Of a DNA stretch of 38,882 nt, positions 15,812 through 24,461 are shown piece after piece. Source of the DNA: Scatomorpha gallistercoris. GTDB taxonomy: Bacteria; Bacillota; Clostridia; Oscillospirales; Oscillospiraceae. Within the stretch, counting starts at the first letter, position 1. Each line of letters opens with the position of its first letter. Below the pieces are notes generated by a model, which saw nothing but the letters and a program-made list of their open reading frames with translations, was not told the origin of the DNA and searched no databases. The position numbers and the translations under genes are program-made. The stretch is from assembly GCA_018713005.1 (NCBI GenBank), contig DVFX01000070.1:1-38882 (forward strand). Reading direction: 5' to 3'.

Positions 15812-17470
15812 ATGAAAGCTGATAAATTACTAACCTGCTGCCTGGGCGCGGCCCTGGCTATCTCCATCGCCGCCCCGGCCTCGGCCTCCGGCGGAGTGTA
15901 CATAGACGGCGAGGCCTTCGACAGCCTCGACGGTCTTTACGCCGTCGGCGACGGCGGCCTGGAGCAGCTCACGGGCAGCGGGCAGTACGTCATGACCTCC
16001 GGCGGGCTCGTACAGCTCGACGGCAGCCTCACCGCACCCGAGGGCGACCCGGAGCACCTGGACGTCACGGGCGAGCTTGAGCTGCCCTACGACAAAATAC
16101 GCGTCGGCCTCTACTATTACGCCGGGGAGAGCAGCATACGCAACCCCACGCTCGAGTACGCCAACCTGGAAAATGAGATCGGAAGCGGCTATGAGCTCGG
16201 CTACTACGACTCAGAGCGCGAATTCCATGTCCTGGCCGAGACTAATGAGACGCGCATCACCATGTGCATAGACCGCAACGTCTCCACCGGCGGCGGCACT
16301 GTCGGCTGCTATCACATACGCCTGCCGGGTTCGTACACGAGCTACGAGGAGGCAATGTACGCCGCCGGCGAGTACCCCGACGGCTTCGCCGCATACTACA
16401 ACGGGCGCTTCTACGCCCTCTGCGGGGCCTATGAGACGGCTGGCGAGGCCCAGCTGGCGCTCGACGCCTCCGGCGGCTACGGAGAGGTCTACACAGCCAG
16501 TGACCGCTGCGTGGTTGTGACGCGCACTTCCGACGCGGGCATAATCTTCGAGTTCGACTGCGGCAGCTCTCTGAGCCTGGGCGTGCGCCCGCGCGGGGAC
16601 GACACCCTGACCTGGTTCAGGGGCAACACCTATCGCGGCGGCTTTGACTACACGAGGCGCGACGGCGAGCTGCTCACAGTCGTGAACGTTGTGGACATTG
16701 AGGACTATGTAAAGGGCGTCCTGCCCTACGAGATGAGCGAGGGCTGGCCGCTCGAGGCGCTCAAGGCCCAGGCCGTCTGCGCGCGTACCTATGCTGCCAA
16801 CCACTTCAACAGCCTGCGCGGCTACGGCTGCGACGTCTCCAACGACACCTACAGCCAGGTATATCGCGGCACCGGCGCCTCCGGAGCGGGTACCGACGCG
16901 GCCGTCGAGGCCACCGTGGGCCTGTACCTTACCTATGACGGCAGGCCGATAGACGCCATGTACTGCTCCTCCAGCGGCGGCGCCACCGAAAACAGCGAAA
17001 ACGTCATGGCCAACGCCGTCGGCTGGCTGCGCGGCAAGGTCGACCCCTATGAGGCCGCCTCCGACGGCCTGAACGCCAACAGCAGCTGGACGAAGAGCTT
17101 CAGCGGCAGCTCCCTTGCCGCCGCCGTCAACCGCTACGTCTACGAGCTCGGTACGGTCACGGACGTGGAGACCACCCTCTCCGCCACCGGCAACGTAATA
17201 GGCCTCACCTTCACCGACGCCGCCGGGCGCAGCGCGGAGTTTGAGCGCTCGAGCTGTTACAACTTCGTGACCGGCGCGCTGGGCCTGGGCAGCATACACT
17301 TCGAGGTGAGCGAGTCCGCCGGCGGCTTCACCTTCACAGGCGGCGGCTGGGGCCACAACCTGGGCATGAGCCAGTACGGCGCCTACGCCATGGCCAGCGC
17401 CTACGGCTTCACCTTTGACCAGATACTAAACTTCTATTACACGGGCGTAGAACTCTCGCGCGGCGTGTGA
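15812..17470 (+). CDS. SpoIID/LytB-domain secreted protein
   Basis: A 552-residue protein with a signal peptide (cleavage likely after APASA, about residue 26), a tyrosine-rich N-terminal region including an SPOR-like stretch (about 165-240), and a SpoIID domain (about 270-545). The domain has VDIEDYVKGVLPYEM with the catalytic glutamate, ALKAQAVCARTYA, and GWGHNLGMSQYGA. SpoIID is a lytic transglycosylase acting on denuded glycan in engulfment; LytB-like members modify peptidoglycan. The signal peptide and long N-terminus make a LytB/SpoIID-like cell-wall role more likely than classical SpoIID. AGGTGA precedes the ATG. Confidence 0.88.
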   Translation: MKADKLLTCCLGAALAISIAAPASASGGVYIDGEAFDSLDGLYAVGDGGLEQLTGSGQYVMTSGGLVQLDGSLTAPEGDPEHLDVTGELELPYDKIRVGLYYYAGESSIRNPTLEYANLENEIGSGYELGYYDSEREFHVLAETNETRITMCIDRNVSTGGGTVGCYHIRLPGSYTSYEEAMYAAGEYPDGFAAYYNGRFYALCGAYETAGEAQLALDASGGYGEVYTASDRCVVVTRTSDAGIIFEFDCGSSLSLGVRPRGDDTLTWFRGNTYRGGFDYTRRDGELLTVVNVVDIEDYVKGVLPYEMSEGWPLEALKAQAVCARTYAANHFNSLRGYGCDVSNDTYSQVYRGTGASGAGTDAAVEATVGLYLTYDGRPIDAMYCSSSGGATENSENVMANAVGWLRGKVDPYEAASDGLNANSSWTKSFSGSSLAAAVNRYVYELGTVTDVETTLSATGNVIGLTFTDAAGRSAEFERSSCYNFVTGALGLGSIHFEVSESAGGFTFTGGGWGHNLGMSQYGAYAMASAYGFTFDQILNFYYTGVELSRGV

Positions 17471-17482
17471 GAAAGGCGTAAG

Positions 17483-18505
17483 ATGAAAAAATCCGACTTC
17501 TACTTTGATTTGCCCGAGGAGCTCATAGCCCAGACCCCGCTGGAAAAGCGAGACTCCTCCCGCCTGATGTGCCTCGACCGCGTGACCGGCGAGGTTAGCC
17601 ACCGCGTGTTCACCGACCTGGAGGAGCTCCTGCGCCCCGGCGACTGCCTCGTTATGAACGACTCACGCGTCCTGCCCGCAAGGCTGCTCGGCACCCGCGA
17701 AAGCGGCGGCGCCGTCGAAGTGCTGCTCCTGCGAGATTTGGGAGAGGGACGCTGGGAGTGCCTTACCCGTCCCGGGCGCAAGACCAAGCCCGGCGTGAAG
17801 CTGAGCTTCGGCAGCGGCGAGCTCACCGCCGAGGTCGAGAGCGTCGCAGAGGGCGGCAACCGCATAATCCGTTTCAACTATGAGGGCATATTCCTCGAGG
17901 TGCTTGAGCGCCTGGGCAAGATGCCCCTGCCTCCGTACATCAAGGAAGAGCTCCAGGACGCCGAGCGCTACCAGACCGTGTACTCCCGCGAGCTCGGCTC
18001 CGCCGCCGCCCCCACGGCAGGACTGCACTTCACGCGGGAATTGCTGGACCGCATCTCCGCCAAGGGCGTGCGCGAGTGCTTCATCACGCTGCACGTCGGC
18101 CTGGGCACCTTCCGCCCCGTCAAGGAGGACGAGATAGAGGACCACGACATGCACTCCGAGTTCTGCATAGTCCCCGAGGAGACGGCCCGCATTATCAACG
18201 AGACCAAGGCCGCAGGCGGCCGCGTGGTCTGCGTCGGCACGACGTCCTGCCGCACTCTGGAGAGCTTCGCCAACCCCGACGGCACAATGGACGCGAAGAG
18301 CGGCTGGACCAACATCTTCATCTACCCCGGTTACAAGTTCAAGTGCATGGACGCCCTGGTGACCAACTTCCACCTGCCCGAGAGCACCCTGGTCATGCTG
18401 GTCAGCGCCTTTGCCGGGCGCGAGCACGTCCTGAACGCCTACGCCGAGGCCGTGCGGGAGCGCTACCGCTTCTTCTCCTTCGGCGACGCTATGTTTATCT
18501 CCTGA
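17483..18505 (+). CDS. queA: S-adenosylmethionine:tRNA ribosyltransferase-isomerase
   Basis: A 340-residue enzyme of normal length with the family start KKSDFYFDLPEELIAQ, DSSRLM, NDSRVLPARL, AAPTAGLHFT and HVGLGTFRPV. It makes epoxyqueuosine in tRNA. It lies 12 bp past the SpoIID-like gene, so probably co-transcribed. The usual tgt partner is not here. Confidence 0.97.
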   Translation: MKKSDFYFDLPEELIAQTPLEKRDSSRLMCLDRVTGEVSHRVFTDLEELLRPGDCLVMNDSRVLPARLLGTRESGGAVEVLLLRDLGEGRWECLTRPGRKTKPGVKLSFGSGELTAEVESVAEGGNRIIRFNYEGIFLEVLERLGKMPLPPYIKEELQDAERYQTVYSRELGSAAAPTAGLHFTRELLDRISAKGVRECFITLHVGLGTFRPVKEDEIEDHDMHSEFCIVPEETARIINETKAAGGRVVCVGTTSCRTLESFANPDGTMDAKSGWTNIFIYPGYKFKCMDALVTNFHLPESTLVMLVSAFAGREHVLNAYAEAVRERYRFFSFGDAMFIS

Positions 18506-18512
18506 CAAGCGC

Positions 18513-18541
18513 TTGAAAATCAGTCCGCCCGGTAGTATCAT
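18513..18541 (+). promoter_or_regulatory. Promoter of the HD-domain gene
   Basis: TTGAAA (18513-18518), 17-bp spacer, TATCAT (18536-18541), just past the queA stop. Confidence 0.5.
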
Positions 18542-18572
18542 ATACGCATACGCGAAAATTGGAGGTACAAGT

Positions 18573-19115
18573 ATGAGCTATATACCCACCGCGGAACAGG
18601 CGCTGGAGCTTGTCAAGCGCTACAACAGCGAGCCCTTCCACATCCAGCACGCCGAAACCGTAGGCAAGGTCATGGCAGAGATAGCCAGGACTTATGACCC
18701 TGAAAACGTCGACTACTGGCAGGCCGTCGGCATACTGCACGACATAGACTACGAGCAGTGGCCCGAGGAGCACTGCGTCAGGGCCCAAAACCTGCTCAAA
18801 GAGCTGGACGTTGACGAGAGCGTCATACACGCCGTATGCAGCCACGGCTACGGCCTCGTCTGCGACGTGGAGCCCACACGCCAGATGGAGAAGTTCCTCT
18901 TCGCCACCGACGAGTTCACCGGGCTCATCTGGGCCGCCGCCAAAATGCGCCCCACCGGCTACGAGGGTATGGACTCCAAGAGCGTAATGAAGAAGTTCAA
19001 GGACAAGAAATTTGCCGCAGGCTGCTCCCGTGACGTCATCACAAAGGGTGCGGAAATGCTGGGTATGACCGTGCCGGAGCTCGCCCAGATAACCCTCGAC
19101 GCAATGCGGGCCTGA
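18573..19115 (+). CDS. HD-domain hydrolase, uncharacterised
   Basis: A 180-residue protein with a metal-dependent HD fold: H26, H56-D57 (ILHDID), H91 and D113 line up as metal ligands. Such proteins act on nucleotides or phosphate esters. GGAGG 7 nt before ATG 18573 decides the start; the longer open frame upstream lacks one. It is followed by a strong terminator. Confidence 0.85.
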   Translation: MSYIPTAEQALELVKRYNSEPFHIQHAETVGKVMAEIARTYDPENVDYWQAVGILHDIDYEQWPEEHCVRAQNLLKELDVDESVIHAVCSHGYGLVCDVEPTRQMEKFLFATDEFTGLIWAAAKMRPTGYEGMDSKSVMKKFKDKKFAAGCSRDVITKGAEMLGMTVPELAQITLDAMRA

Positions 19116-19220
19116 GCTTCACGCGGCGCCGGGATAAGCGGCGAGCAGCGCCCACACGCTGAGCGCGCTTGATACGGCAGCGGCTATCCATCTATGTAAA
19201 CGCACCACATTACAAAGCTC

Positions 19221-19253
19221 AAGGCGCGGACCCAATCGGGTTCGCGCCTTTTT
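19221..19253 (+). terminator. Rho-independent terminator after the HD gene
   Basis: AAGGCGCG...CGCGCCTT stem with an inner ACCC/GGGT arm followed by a T5 run. It stands between the HD gene and the convergent lipoprotein gene and may serve both. Confidence 0.8.
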
Positions 19254-19255
19254 GC

Positions 19256-19453
19256 TCACTCCATCGCCGACATGCTCGGCGGGGCCGTCACGCTGTCGCT
19301 TCCGGACACCTGCGGCATGTGGGTCCCCGTTATGGCCGTTGGCACCGGCTTGGTATCCGGCGAATCCGTCACGACGCCGTCATCCGCATCCCCGCAGCCT
19401 GCGAGCGAGGCGAGCATGGCTGCCGCGAACAGCGAGGCAAGAAGCTTTTTCAT
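19256..19453 (-). CDS. Small lipoprotein, uncharacterised
   Basis: A 65-residue protein with a lipoprotein signal peptide and lipobox L17-A18-G19-C20, then an Asp/Thr/Pro/Ser-rich tail of 45 residues with no recognisable domain. GGGAGGG precedes the ATG. It could be a surface tail or a degenerated longer lipoprotein. Confidence 0.65.
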   Translation of the reverse strand: MKKLLASLFAAAMLASLAGCGDADDGVVTDSPDTKPVPTAITGTHMPQVSGSDSVTAPPSMSAME

Positions 19454-19553
19454 AATATCCCTCCCGAACTGTTCTCGCGGCTATTATGCGCATTATGTGC
19501 GCAGATATGCACGGGATATGCAGTCTGTTACGGCAAAATTTCGCTTTTTGCGC

Positions 19554-19581
19554 TTGCATTTTTGCAAAAATCGTTTAAGAT
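19554..19581 (+). promoter_or_regulatory. Promoter region of rubrerythrin
   Basis: TTGCAT (19554-19559), 16-bp spacer and TAAGAT. The upstream stretch 19454-19550 has short repeats (GCTTTTTGCGC, TTGCATTTTTGCAA) but no clear PerR box. Confidence 0.45.
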
Positions 19582-19629
19582 GTATATGTGCATGTGTCAG
19601 TGTACATTATGATAAGGAGGTCTATTATT

Positions 19630-20169
19630 ATGGAATTTAAAGACAGCCAGACATTCAAAAATCTCGAAACCGCTTTTGCCGGCGAGTCCCAGGCCCGCGT
19701 CAAGTACGAATACTACTCTTCCCAGGCCAAGAAGGACGGCTACGAGCAGATAGCCGCCGTGTTCGCTGAGACTTCCGCCAACGAGAAGGAGCACGCCAAG
19801 CTTTGGTACAAGGCCCTGCACGGCGGCAAGGTCGGCCCCACGACCGAAAACCTGAAGCTCGCCGCCGAGGGCGAGAACTACGAGTGGACGGACATGTACG
19901 CGGGCTTTGCCAAGACCGCCCACGAGGAGGGCTTTGAGGAGCTCGCTAAGAAGTTTGAGGGCGTCGCCGCCATCGAGAAGCTCCATGAGGAGCGCTATCT
20001 GGCCCTGCTCAAGAACATTGAGGAGGCCAAGGTGTTCTCCCGCGTAGGCGACCAGGTATGGGTATGCCGCAACTGCGGCCACGTCCATGTCGGCCCCAGC
20101 GCCCCCGTCGTATGCCCCGTATGCGCCCACCCGCAGGCCTACTTCGAGCTGCGCGCCGAAAACTATTGA
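19630..20169 (+). CDS. rbr: Rubrerythrin
   Basis: A 179-residue protein: an N-terminal ferritin-like four-helix domain with the di-iron glutamates (ETAFAGESQARVKYEYY, EKEHAKLW, AAIEKLHEERY) and a C-terminal rubredoxin-like domain with two CxxC (CRNC, CPVC). It detoxifies hydrogen peroxide in anaerobes. Start at ATG 19630, 9 nt after AAGGAGG; an upstream in-frame ATG has no site. Confidence 0.96.
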   Translation: MEFKDSQTFKNLETAFAGESQARVKYEYYSSQAKKDGYEQIAAVFAETSANEKEHAKLWYKALHGGKVGPTTENLKLAAEGENYEWTDMYAGFAKTAHEEGFEELAKKFEGVAAIEKLHEERYLALLKNIEEAKVFSRVGDQVWVCRNCGHVHVGPSAPVVCPVCAHPQAYFELRAENY

Positions 20170-20197
20170 TGACATCAGAGCCTCCCTTGAGGCATGA

Positions 20198-20231
20198 CAA
20201 AGGCCCCGCCTGCCGGCGGGGCCTTTGTTTT
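20198..20231 (+). terminator. Strong terminator of rubrerythrin
   Basis: A perfect 13-bp stem (CAAAGGCCCCGCC/GGCGGGGCCTTTG), 4-nt loop and TTTT. It probably also stops the convergent CapA-like gene. Confidence 0.9.
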
Positions 20232-20249
20232 CGCTGTTGGGACACGAAC

Positions 20250-21581
20250 TCACTGCTCGGGCGTGTATTCGGGGTCGTACTCGCCGCCGAAGAGCGCGTG
20301 GGCGTCGTCGAGCGCGGCAGCCATATCATTGTAGATATCCTGGGTTATCCACTCCCAGTTGTCTCCGCTCTCCCAGGCATCGATGGCGGCGTGGAGGTCA
20401 ACCACGCGGTAGTGCCAGTCGTAGTCGTTGATGCCGTAGTCGTAGAGGTCGGCCATGTATATGGGCCTGTAGCTCACGTCGGTTACGCGTGTCACTCCCG
20501 TGTCGTTGTCACGGGTGATAGTGAGGTTGAGTATGGCCGAAATGTCGGTGTACTCGTCGTTCTGGCAGGAAATGAGGTTGCCGAGGCTGTAGCAGACGAA
20601 ACCGGAGCGCTCCGTGCCGTCGTCGCGCTGCACCGTGCGCATTTCCATGGGCTGAGGGACGCGGCAGTGCCCGCCGATTATGACGTCGGCGCCGGAGGAA
20701 ATGAGGTTGTCGGCGATTTCGTACTGCAGCTCGCTGGGCTCAGTGGAGAATTCGGTACCCCAGGACATGAACACGAACACCAAATCCGCCCCCGCCTCGC
20801 GCGCCGCAGAGATATCGGCATCCATGAGCTCGTAGTCGATGCTGGTTCCTCCGGTGAGGTAGTCGGTAGAGCAGATGCTCGCGGCGTACTCAAAGCCGCT
20901 CACGGGGACATTGTTCGTGTCGCAGGTATAGGCTAGGAAGGCCACGGAAATGCCGTTCACGTCCACCATAGTGCGGTTGCCGGAGCTTGTACGCTCGTCC
21001 TGCGTCCTGTAAGTGCCGACATGGGACAGCCCCGCTCCCTCAAGGGTGTTCAGAGTGTAGTCTATGCCGTCCTTCCAGGCGTCGGCCAGATGGCTCGTGG
21101 CCGTGTTCACGAGGTCGAAGCCCACGGATGCCACCGCGTCGGCCACGGAAGTGGGAGAGCGGAAAAGCGGATAGGCCATGTAGGCGCTGCCGGACTCCAC
21201 CAGCGTCGTGGCCAGCGAGCAGACGGCGTAGTCGGCGCCGGAGACCAGCTCGGGCAGTACGCCGAAGATGGGCGTGTAGTCATAGGTGCCGTCGCTCTGC
21301 AGGGCCTCGGTGTTGAGGCCGGAGTGCATTACGATGTCGCCTCCGACGGCTATGGTAGCGGTGGTGGTATTGGCGCCGGTGGAGCTTTCTGCCGGGGTCT
21401 CCTCGGGCGGTGCGCTTTGCAGCGTGTCCGGCGTCTGTGTCGACGAGGTCTCCACGGGCGGGGCCGACACGTCGCCGCCCTCTTCCGAGCCGCCCGTGAG
21501 CGCGGAGATGATAACGATGGCGAGAATGATGACGACTACCGCCGCCAGGATAATCAGCGCCAGTTTGAATTTGCTGTTCAT
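20250..21581 (-). CDS. CapA-family (PGA_cap) metallophosphatase-like membrane-anchored protein
   Basis: A 443-residue protein with one N-terminal membrane helix (about 9-29), a Ser/Thr/Pro/Glu-rich linker (about 30-75) and a CapA-type domain (about 76-400: VGGDIVMHSG start, DLVNTATSHLADAW, FVFMSWGTEF, IIGGHCRV, YSLGNLIS). The usual metal and active-site motifs NNHA, HWG and GHHPH read TSHLA, SWG and GGHCR, so several histidines are missing. It may be a non-catalytic or changed-metal relative. GAGGT precedes the ATG. It is divergent from the RNA methyltransferase. Confidence 0.8.
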   Translation of the reverse strand: MNSKFKLALIILAAVVVIILAIVIISALTGGSEEGGDVSAPPVETSSTQTPDTLQSAPPEETPAESSTGANTTTATIAVGGDIVMHSGLNTEALQSDGTYDYTPIFGVLPELVSGADYAVCSLATTLVESGSAYMAYPLFRSPTSVADAVASVGFDLVNTATSHLADAWKDGIDYTLNTLEGAGLSHVGTYRTQDERTSSGNRTMVDVNGISVAFLAYTCDTNNVPVSGFEYAASICSTDYLTGGTSIDYELMDADISAAREAGADLVFVFMSWGTEFSTEPSELQYEIADNLISSGADVIIGGHCRVPQPMEMRTVQRDDGTERSGFVCYSLGNLISCQNDEYTDISAILNLTITRDNDTGVTRVTDVSYRPIYMADLYDYGINDYDWHYRVVDLHAAIDAWESGDNWEWITQDIYNDMAAALDDAHALFGGEYDPEYTPEQ

Positions 21582-21618
21582 TACACATACCTCGCTTGGG
21601 TCTGGGTTGTAACAAGGT

Positions 21619-21670
21619 ATTATATCATCGTACGGTTAAAATTGCAAATACTGCGCGCGCGTGGTAGAAT
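21619..21670. promoter_or_regulatory. Back-to-back promoters sharing one palindromic -35
   Basis: TTGCAA (21642-21647) is 17 bp from TAGAAT (21665-21670) on the plus strand, and also 17 bp from a perfect TATAAT on the minus strand (plus 21619-21624). The plus promoter would start at about 21676-21677, that is at the ATG of the methyltransferase gene. Confidence 0.65.
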
Positions 21671-21676
21671 ACTTGC

Positions 21677-23302
21677 ATGGATACTTTGAAGAAAAACGAT
21701 ATATGCACCGCTGACATAAGCGGCTTCACTTCCGATGGCCTGGGCGTGGCCCACATCTGCGGCCGCACCGTATTCGTGCGCGGCGCTCTGCCCGGCGAAA
21801 CCTGGCGCATCAGGATAGTCAAGACCGGCAAGAGCGTGTGCTACGGCCGGGGTGAAGAGTGCCTCTCCCCCGCTGAAGGTCGCGTTGAGCCCGACTGCCC
21901 CGTCTACGGCCGCTGCGGCGGCTGTGCCTGCCGCCACATGAGCTACGAGCTCGAGCTGGAATTCAAGCGGCAGAAGGTCAACGACGCACTGCGGCGCATC
22001 GGCGGGGCCGACATAGAGGTAGACGGTATTCTCGCCTCCCCCCTCACCTCTCGCTACCGCAACAAGGCCATATTCGCTGTCGGCGGCAGCGCAAGTGAGC
22101 CCGTGTACGGCTTCTTCCGCGCAGGCAGCCACGACGTGGTGCCGGTGGACGACTGCCCGTTGCAGAGTGAGCTCTCGTCCCGCTGCGCCCGCACCGTTTG
22201 TACCTGGATGCGCAAAAACTCCGTCGCGCCCTACGTCAACGGTGCCGGTCTGGTGCGGCATGTGTTCACACGCACGGCAAAGGACGGCAGCGCCGTCTGC
22301 TGCGTCGTGTCCGCAGGCGGCTTCGGCGCGAGGACGCAGTCGCTGGTGGACGCTCTGCGCGAGGCTTGTCCCGAGCTCAGGGGCGTTGTGCTGAACATCA
22401 ACCGCACCAGCGGCAACACCGTGCTGGCCGGGGACTTCTACACGCTCTGGGGCGAGGAAGTGCTGTGCGACGAGCTCTGCGGCTTCAAGTACCGGCTCTC
22501 ACCGCAGTCTTTCTACCAGGTCAACCGCGCCCAGGCGGAGAGGCTGTACGAGCGCGCCGTAGAATTGGCCCTGCCGGAGCCGGTAGACACGGTGCTCGAG
22601 CTCTACTGCGGCGCAGGTACGATAAGCCTGCCGCTCTCCCGCCGCGCCAGGCGCGTGATAGGCGCGGAGATAGTCCCCGAGGCCGTAGAGAACGCCCGCG
22701 CCAACGCCGAAGCTAACGGTGTGCGCAATGCCGAGTTCATCTGCGCCGATGCCGGAGAGGCGGCGGAGCGCTTTGCCGATAGCGGCGTCAGGCCGGACGT
22801 GATAGTCGTCGACCCGCCCAGAAAGGGCATGAGCGAGCAGGCCGTCGCCGCCACAGCCTCCATGCAGCCGGAGCGCATCGTGTACGTCTCCTGCGACCCG
22901 GCCACCCTCGCGCGCGACATCTCGCGCTTCTCCGCCCTCGGCTACCGCGCCGAACGCGCCACCGCCGTAGACATGTTCCCAAGAACCTCGCATGTCGAGA
23001 CGGTAATGCTTTTGTGCCAACAAAAGCCGGACGACTACATAGATGTCGAGCTTGACTTGGATGAATTGGACGCCACGTCGGCTGAGACTAAGGCAACTTA
23101 TCAGGAAATCAAGGAATACGTGCTAAAACATAGCGGGCTTAATGTTTCCAATCTCTATATATCCCAAGTAAAGCGCAAGCTGGGTCTTGAAGTCGGCGAA
23201 AGCTACAACAAGCCCAAATCGCAGGACACAAGAATTCCTGTCTGTCCTCCGAACAAAGAATCGGCAATCATTGACGCGCTGAAACACTTTAACATGGTAT
23301 GA
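21677..23302 (+). CDS. rlmD: 23S rRNA (uracil-5-)-methyltransferase, RlmD/RumA family, with extra C-terminal tail
   Basis: A 541-residue enzyme: N-terminal TRAM-like domain, [4Fe-4S] cysteines CX5CX2C (PVYGRCGGCACRHM region), SAM motif LELYCGAGTISL, VVDPPRKG, and the catalytic cysteine in YVSCDPATLARD. It methylates U at C5 in 23S rRNA. The enzyme should end near HVETVMLL (about residue 444); here about 98 more residues follow (VELDLDELDATSAETKATYQ on) resembling a tail I associate with methyltransferases in clostridial genomes. The GC content falls from about 69% in two body lines to about 47% over 23041-23280. The ATG sits at the predicted transcription start with almost no ribosome site, suggesting a leaderless transcript. 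The exact target, RlmC or RlmD type, is not certain. Confidence 0.88.
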   Translation: MDTLKKNDICTADISGFTSDGLGVAHICGRTVFVRGALPGETWRIRIVKTGKSVCYGRGEECLSPAEGRVEPDCPVYGRCGGCACRHMSYELELEFKRQKVNDALRRIGGADIEVDGILASPLTSRYRNKAIFAVGGSASEPVYGFFRAGSHDVVPVDDCPLQSELSSRCARTVCTWMRKNSVAPYVNGAGLVRHVFTRTAKDGSAVCCVVSAGGFGARTQSLVDALREACPELRGVVLNINRTSGNTVLAGDFYTLWGEEVLCDELCGFKYRLSPQSFYQVNRAQAERLYERAVELALPEPVDTVLELYCGAGTISLPLSRRARRVIGAEIVPEAVENARANAEANGVRNAEFICADAGEAAERFADSGVRPDVIVVDPPRKGMSEQAVAATASMQPERIVYVSCDPATLARDISRFSALGYRAERATAVDMFPRTSHVETVMLLCQQKPDDYIDVELDLDELDATSAETKATYQEIKEYVLKHSGLNVSNLYISQVKRKLGLEVGESYNKPKSQDTRIPVCPPNKESAIIDALKHFNMV

Positions 23303-23375
23303 CCGCAAGCACAGCGCAGCGTAGCCGGCTCATGGAGTAAATGCAATTGGCGTATCAGCGCAGGAACGACAAAGC

Positions 23376-23415
23376 AAGAGCAGCCGCAGAACCTGTAATT
23401 TCTGCGGCTGCTCTT
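23376..23415 (+). terminator. Terminator of the RNA methyltransferase
   Basis: A perfect 16-bp stem (arms AAGAGCAGCCGCAGAA and its complement) followed by TTTATTG. Confidence 0.85.
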
Positions 23416-23743
23416 TATTGCCCTGTAAAACAGACTGCTATATGGCTTCGCGTGTAATCCGTTTTGCACCATCGGCTCGGTTTGGCATTCTATGCAGTTA
23501 AGATATATCGTTTGCGATTATAGCGATGTCAATCGTCAAATATACGCTAAAGCTTTCTGCGAACTAGGAGCCTCATGGTGTGCGTCTTGTATTTCGCACT
23601 AACAAACATACACAATAGACATATTTACGAAATACCATGGATTTTTAGAACATTTTACGCCATTGAGTCCATGCCGTTTCAACCTCGTTCTGGTATAGAT
23701 TCTGGTACACACCGGCTCTGCTTGCTGGTTGCGGGCAACGCAG

Positions 23744-23774
23744 CACAGCGCATGGGTTTACCCCATGCGCTGTG
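23744..23774 (-). terminator. Hairpin after hypB
   Basis: A perfect 13-bp stem (CACAGCGCATGGG/CCCATGCGCTGTG) with a 5-nt loop lies 18 bp past the hypB stop. No T-run follows on the minus strand, so this could be a terminator or a stabilising stem. Confidence 0.5.
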
Positions 23775-23791
23775 CTTGTGCTGTGATTAAA

Positions 23792-24460
23792 TTACGCGTT
23801 CCACGCCCTGACCTGCGCCTCGAGCCAGCTGCACCAGGCGTCGACGCCTTCGCCGGTCTTGGCGCTGATGGGGAATATCTCAATATTCGGGTTGCGCTTG
23901 AGCGCGAACTCGCGCACCTTGTCCATGTCGAAGTCGAAGTAAGGCATGACGTCTATCTTGTTTATGATAAGCGCCTGGCACACCTCGAACATCAGCGGGT
24001 ACTTGAGCGGCTTGTCGTGGCCCTCGGGGACGCTCAGGATCGCGACGTTCTTCACCGCGCCGGTGTCGAACTCCGCCGGGCAGACGAGGTTGCCGACGTT
24101 CTCCAGAATCGCGAGGTCGAGGCCGGCCGTGCCCAGTTCTTTCAGGCCCTGCTCGGTCATGCCCGCGTCGAGGTGGCACATGCCGCCCGTGTGGAGCTGG
24201 ATGGACTTCACGCCCGTCTCGGCGATGGCGCGCGCGTCCACGTCGGAGTCTATGTCCGCCTCCATGACGCCGATGCGGAGCTTGTCCTTCAGGCGGGCAA
24301 TCGTGGCCTTGAGCGTCGTGGTCTTGCCGCTGCCTGGGCTGGACATGAGGTTGAGGAGGAAGGTGTGCTCCTTCTTCAGCTCCGCGCGCACCCTGTCGGC
24401 CTCGCGGTTGTTGTCTGCGAACACGCTCTGCTTTATCTCTATGACTTTGAGTTCAGACAT
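23792..24460 (-). CDS. hypB: Hydrogenase nickel-incorporation GTPase HypB
   Basis: A 222-residue G3E GTPase with P-loop SSPGSGKT (about 40-47), a metal-binding C-H pair in GGMCHLDAG, NVGNLVCP and the base motif NKID. It has no N-terminal CCGxxGE or His-rich tail, so it is a short HypB. It delivers nickel to NiFe-hydrogenase (or another Ni enzyme) with HypA. GGGAG lies upstream of ATG 24460, 1 bp past the hypA stop. No hydrogenase is present in the window. Confidence 0.94.
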   Translation of the reverse strand: MSELKVIEIKQSVFADNNREADRVRAELKKEHTFLLNLMSSPGSGKTTTLKATIARLKDKLRIGVMEADIDSDVDARAIAETGVKSIQLHTGGMCHLDAGMTEQGLKELGTAGLDLAILENVGNLVCPAEFDTGAVKNVAILSVPEGHDKPLKYPLMFEVCQALIINKIDVMPYFDFDMDKVREFALKRNPNIEIFPISAKTGEGVDAWCSWLEAQVRAWNA

Positions 24461-24461
24461 A

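Larger units (their letters stand above)
23303..23791. other. 489 bp gene-poor, AT-richer intergenic stretch
   Basis: It holds the methyltransferase terminator (23376-23415), a hairpin near hypB (23744-23774) and otherwise no plausible gene: the only open frame (71 codons from 23575) has no ribosome site and lacks coding texture. The direct repeat ACCAGAA on the minus strand around 23695-23712 resembles the repeated tails of integrase genes, so this may be an old integration scar. That is speculative. Confidence 0.4.

Noticed and set aside
19454..19629. PerR box upstream of rubrerythrin
   Set aside because: No 7-1-7 AT-rich PerR palindrome is found; only small TTGCA repeats.
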